Of a stretch of DNA of 59,958 nt, positions 57,173-59,958 are shown piece by piece. The notes below the pieces were generated by a model that worked only from the letters and a program-made list of their open reading frames with translations, was not told where the DNA came from and ran no database searches. The position numbers were made by a program, and so were the translations under genes. Numbering within the stretch: the stretch's first letter is position 1; every line of letters starts with the position of its first letter. Where the stretch lies: positions 1-59,958 of the forward strand of contig JAIUOS010000026.1 in assembly GCA_020161755.1 (NCBI GenBank), given 5' to 3'. The stretch comes from Actinomycetota bacterium. GTDB lineage: Bacteria; Actinomycetota; Actinomycetes; Propionibacteriales; Propionibacteriaceae.

Positions 57173-57376
57173 CGCACACGGTCGCACCAGTCATCCGTCG
57201 AAGACCACCGGACGCCCGACCGGCCCCGGCCGTCGTTCGAGAGGGGGTTGTCGAGGATCGCGAACGACGCGGCCACGGCCGGCGACCTCACCCCATCACG
57301 AGGTCAGCGACGGCCGGTCGGGACTGCAAGGGGGGGTCCGAAGCCGCTCTTGACGTCTGTTCGCCTCGCAGCTACG

Positions 57377-57394
57377 TTTAACAAGATAGTTAAA
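57377..57394. promoter_or_regulatory. TTTAAC palindrome, ArsR-type operator
   Basis: A perfect TTTAAC-(6)-GTTAAA inverted repeat lies 15 bases before the ArsR start, overlapping an AT-rich promoter-like stretch. The location and symmetry suit the operator of the ArsR-family repressor just downstream. Confidence 0.65.
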
Positions 57395-57409
57395 TGAAAA
57401 GGAGGCTGG

Positions 57410-57796
57410 ATGAGTCGGACGGACCAGCTCAGCGCCGTGTTCGCGGCCCTGGCAGACCCGACGCGGCGCGCGATCCTCGCCGAACTCGCGAACGGCGATG
57501 CCACGGTCACTGAGCTCACCGCGCCGCTGCCGATCTCCATGCCGGCGGTATCGCGGCACCTGAAGGCGCTCGAGGAAGCCTCCCTCATCTCACGCGTGCG
57601 ATCCGGCAAGTGGCGCGCCAGCCATCTCGAGGCGGCTCCGCTGCGCGACGCCGCCGACTGGATCGAGCGCTACCGTCGGTTCTGGGACGAGTCCCTGGAC
57701 CGGCTCGAGGCACACCTCGCCGACGTCCAATCCAACCAGTCGACCGCCGCCGCGCCCGACGCGGCGACGACACCAACCCACGACAAGGAGAACTAG
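57410..57796 (+). CDS. ArsR-family transcriptional repressor
   Basis: A 128-residue winged-helix protein from ATG 57410 after AAGGAGG. LADPTRRAILAELANGDATVTELTAPLPISMPAVSRHLKALEEASLISR-type core is typical of ArsR regulators paired with SRPBCC genes. Metal-binding ELCVCDL motif is absent, so it is not a metal sensor of the ArsR/SmtB type. It likely represses its own operon through the TTTAAC palindrome. Stop and next start overlap (TAGTG). Confidence 0.9.
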   Translation: MSRTDQLSAVFAALADPTRRAILAELANGDATVTELTAPLPISMPAVSRHLKALEEASLISRVRSGKWRASHLEAAPLRDAADWIERYRRFWDESLDRLEAHLADVQSNQSTAAAPDAATTPTHDKEN

Positions 57797-58278
57797 TGAC
57801 ACCCCCCCAGATCGACTTCTCGCGAACCTTCAATGCACCTCGGGACCTCGTCTACCGCGCCTTCACCGACCCCGACCACTTCACGGTCTGGTGGGGGCCC
57901 AGCGGCAACACGGTGCCTCGAGACGAGGTCGACTTCGACATCCGGACCGGCGGCTACCAGCGATGGACCGAGGTCGCCGCAAACGATCCCACCGTGAGGG
58001 TGCAGGTCCATGTTGACCTCAACCAAGTCAGCGACGGACGCCTCCTCGCGGGCGTGATGCATGTCAACGGGGAACTGCCCGACGGCATCGCCCCGTTCGA
58101 GACCGCCTTCCGCATCGAGTTTCACGAGGAATCACCCACCCGCACCCGACTGCAGGTTCGCCAGTGGCTCCCGGCGAACCTCACCAGCCCGAGCGAACAG
58201 GGCTGGAAGCAAGCCTTCACCAAGCTCGATGCCATTCTGGCGAAGATCCAGATCCCCAGCAGCAACGAAAGGAACTGA
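57796..58278 (+). CDS. SRPBCC (AHSA1-like) protein
   Basis: A 160-residue protein from GTG 57796. FSRTFNAPRDLVYRAFTDPDHFTVWWGPSGN is the AHSA1/START-like beginning, and the late WKQAFTKLDAIL helix closes the fold. ArsR plus AHSA1 is a frequent actinobacterial pair. Ligand unknown. Confidence 0.85.
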   Translation: MTPPQIDFSRTFNAPRDLVYRAFTDPDHFTVWWGPSGNTVPRDEVDFDIRTGGYQRWTEVAANDPTVRVQVHVDLNQVSDGRLLAGVMHVNGELPDGIAPFETAFRIEFHEESPTRTRLQVRQWLPANLTSPSEQGWKQAFTKLDAILAKIQIPSSNERN

Positions 58279-58280
58279 CC

Positions 58281-58841
58281 ATGCCGAAGCTGTTCTACGT
58301 CATGAACATGTCTCTCGACGGCTACATCGAAGACAAGCAGGGCGCAGTCGACTTCTCCCCCGTCGACGACGAGGTGTTCACTGATCAGACCCAACTCCTC
58401 GCGTCCACGGGGACTTTCCTGTACGGCCGACGCCTCTACGACACGATGGCAGTCTGGGAGACCAACCCTGCCCTCGCCAAGACCTCCCAGATGACGGCCG
58501 ACTTCGCCGGCACGTGGCAGGCCGCCGAGAAGATCGTCTACTCCACCTCGTTGGCGGAGCCCTACACCGCCCACACCCGCATCGAACGGCGGTTCGAGCC
58601 TGAGGCGCTGCGTGACCTGAAGGCCGCAGCCACTGCGGACATCACCATCGGCGGCCCAGACCTGGCCGGCCAAGCCGTCCAGGCTGGGCTCGTCGACGAG
58701 ATCCTGATGTACGTCGTACCGATCATCCTCGGCGGCGGCAAGCCCGGCTTGCCCTCGACCATGCGTACCCGGCTTGAGCTGATTGACGACCGCCGCTTCG
58801 GCAACGGAGTCATGCGCCTGACCTACCGACCGACGGCGTGA
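58281..58841 (+). CDS. Dihydrofolate reductase / RibD C-terminal family protein
   Basis: A 186-residue protein from ATG 58281. LFYVMNMSLDGYIED is the family start, LYGRRLYDTM a conserved helix, ADITIGGPDLAGQAVQAGLVDEILMYVVPIILGGGKPGL the core ending. It is an NADPH-using reductase fold of unknown substrate; in ArsR-AHSA1-RibD-like operons it is common. Last gene of the operon. Confidence 0.85.
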   Translation: MPKLFYVMNMSLDGYIEDKQGAVDFSPVDDEVFTDQTQLLASTGTFLYGRRLYDTMAVWETNPALAKTSQMTADFAGTWQAAEKIVYSTSLAEPYTAHTRIERRFEPEALRDLKAAATADITIGGPDLAGQAVQAGLVDEILMYVVPIILGGGKPGLPSTMRTRLELIDDRRFGNGVMRLTYRPTA

Positions 58842-58915
58842 ACGCGCCGGTTCTCGGCACCGCTCGCCGCCTGGCCTCAGCGCCACGGCTACCGCCACGC
58901 CTGCCTTCGACGGCA

Positions 58916-59165
58916 AACTTCGTCAGCAATAGCGGGGGCCCGAACCTGCGCGAGTGTCCCAATACGGGCTGCCGCTCGTTCGGCTGGAAGAAGAACGGTA
59001 TCCGGCCCGACAATGATCTGCTTGCCTGACGCTCAGTGGGCCGCCCCGCCGAACAGCAACTGTGAGTCGCAGAGGTGGTTCAAGGTGTGGACCACCGCTC
59101 TGGGCGCGACGGGCGGCTACGTGCACTCGTCGCTGGTGGTCAACCAGACCGCCGTCCCCGCTACT
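58916..59165 (+). pseudogene. Broken copy of the SH3-like secreted protein gene
   Basis: The DNA matches 52405-52650 closely: GGNLRECPNTGCRSFGW-type coding, then RWFKVWTTALGATGGYVHSS. A small indel breaks the frame (stop at about 59029) and the signal peptide region is missing. The two copies flank the ABC transporter, two-component and ArsR gene block. Confidence 0.8.
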
Positions 59166-59274
59166 GAGAGCCGTGGTGGGGTTGGCTGTGAGACACAGGG
59201 TCCGGCCAACCCCTCAACTTGGACAAACTTCGGGTCCTGGTGATGCCCGGCATGCGTGAGGAACGGAGCGGGGC

Positions 59275-59958
59275 TCACTCGTCGTCGTGGTCTTCTTGGG
59301 TGGCGCGGGCGATGTAGCTGGCCATGCCGGGGACGGAGAAGGCGACCTTGCCGCGTTCGGGCATGTAGATCAGACCCTTGCGCAGGAGTGATTGGCGAAC
59401 CGGCCCGAGCTCCGTCCGCTTGAGGCCGAGGATCCTGGCGACTTCTGCTGTCGGGATCTCAAGTTCGCCTCCGCTGGTCATGGCCGTCATGAATTCTCGT
59501 TCGCGGGCTGAGGCTCGCTCCCACCTGGCCGGGAAGAAGCCCGCGTCGAGCTGTGCTTGGCCGACGAGGACGGCGGCGCGGGCGTCCTCGATTGTGAACG
59601 TTTTTTCGGCTGCCAGGTCCCAGATCGCTTTGCCGTACTCCTGCAGGAAGTAGGGGTATCCGTGGCTGGTGGCCACGAGGTGGGTGACGGCTTGCGGGGT
59701 GTAGGAGCAGCCGACTCGTCCTGCGGGGATCTCGAGGGCTTCTCGGGCCGCTTCGTCGGCCAGGGGGCCGATCACTGAGTAGCTGAACAGCCGCTCGGCG
59801 TACGAGCGCGAGGCGGTGAGGGTGGCCGGTAGGTTCGGCAGGCCGGTGCCGATCAGGTAGAACGGCAGTGCTTGCTGCTGTGCCTTGTGCTGGGCGACGA
59901 TCAGTGCGCTCAGCAGTTCGGGGTCAAGGTCTTGCATTTCGTCGACGAAGATCGCGAA
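59275..59958 (-). CDS. AAA ATPase, C-terminal part (5' end outside window)
   Basis: 228 residues to the window edge, minus strand. FAIFVDEMQDLD is Walker B with its acidic pair; YLIGTGLPNLP is sensor 1-like; later a winged helix (IPTAEVARILGLKRTELGPVRQSLLRKGLIY). This matches plasmid AAA proteins of the ORC/CDC6-like kind, often beside toxin-antitoxin or mobile-element genes. Walker A lies beyond the window. Confidence 0.7.
   Translation of the reverse strand, partial: FAIFVDEMQDLDPELLSALIVAQHKAQQQALPFYLIGTGLPNLPATLTASRSYAERLFSYSVIGPLADEAAREALEIPAGRVGCSYTPQAVTHLVATSHGYPYFLQEYGKAIWDLAAEKTFTIEDARAAVLVGQAQLDAGFFPARWERASAREREFMTAMTSGGELEIPTAEVARILGLKRTELGPVRQSLLRKGLIYMPERGKVAFSVPGMASYIARATQEDHDDE

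Noticed and set aside
1-59958. tRNA or rRNA genes
   Set aside because: No cloverleaf-like or rRNA-like stretch was noticed by eye; a tRNAscan run would settle it.

Overview
This is high-GC DNA with actinobacterial codon use, Shine-Dalgarno spacing and gene families (type IV-B csf genes, Tad pilus genes, BTAD regulators, DUF4192, CU044_5270). I read it as most of a large mobile replicon of an actinomycete, most likely a linear plasmid or linear-plasmid-derived element. I cannot name the genus. The first ~905 bases do not fit: they hold the 3' part of an SDR oxidoreductase that breaks abruptly against a truncated DUF4192 gene. That junction is either an assembly chimera or a recent recombination.

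Layout. 1-2.6 kb: junction, truncated DUF4192 gene, ArdC-like antirestriction protein. 2.7-9.8 kb: accessory genes, then a minus-strand pair that resembles streptomycete tap-tpg (telomere-associated protein and terminal protein); the tap-like protein is fused to a primase/helicase. 9.9-10.8 kb: ribbon-helix-helix regulator with its own inverted-repeat operator. 10.8-18.1 kb: one tightly coupled plus-strand operon carrying a type IV-B CRISPR-Cas set (csf1, cas11, csf2, csf3, cysH), split by a DNA-modification cassette (C5-type cytosine methyltransferase, zinc-binding protein, ASCH protein, N6-adenine methyltransferase). No CRISPR array is seen. 18.1-21.6 kb: membrane/GAF protein, prepilin peptidase and ADP-ribosyltransferase-like gene. 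21.7-22.3 kb: gene-free block with 13 CGATA repeats, many about 11 bp apart, in front of parA and a ribbon-helix-helix ParB-like gene. 23.9-35.3 kb: Tad-type pilus operon (CpaB, TadZ, a degenerate mini-ATPase, TadA, TadB, TadC, pilins, LysM-BTAD protein, secreted proteins).

35.4-49 kb is a remodelled region: three near-identical stand-alone BTAD regulators related to the C-terminus of the LysM-BTAD protein, one intact tnpB and one decayed tnpB (each after a BTAD copy), a GIY-YIG nuclease, a winged-helix gene with a broken paralog, a nitrilase-like protein, a DUF3800 protein, and an ECF sigma/anti-sigma island with secreted proteins and VanZ. 49-60 kb: DUF3800 plus replication/regulator-like gene, a membrane-anchored protein, a secreted SH3-like protein, an ABC transporter with two-component system, an ArsR/SRPBCC/RibD-like operon, a pseudogene copy of the SH3-like gene, and the end of an AAA ATPase.

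How it fits together (inference): tap-tpg and the primase would maintain replicon ends and replication, parAB with the CGATA array would segregate it, ArdC and the methyltransferases would evade host restriction, the type IV-B complex may act against competing replicons, and the Tad pilus may provide cell contact. No relaxase, TraB-like translocase, integrase, rRNA or tRNA gene was recognised.
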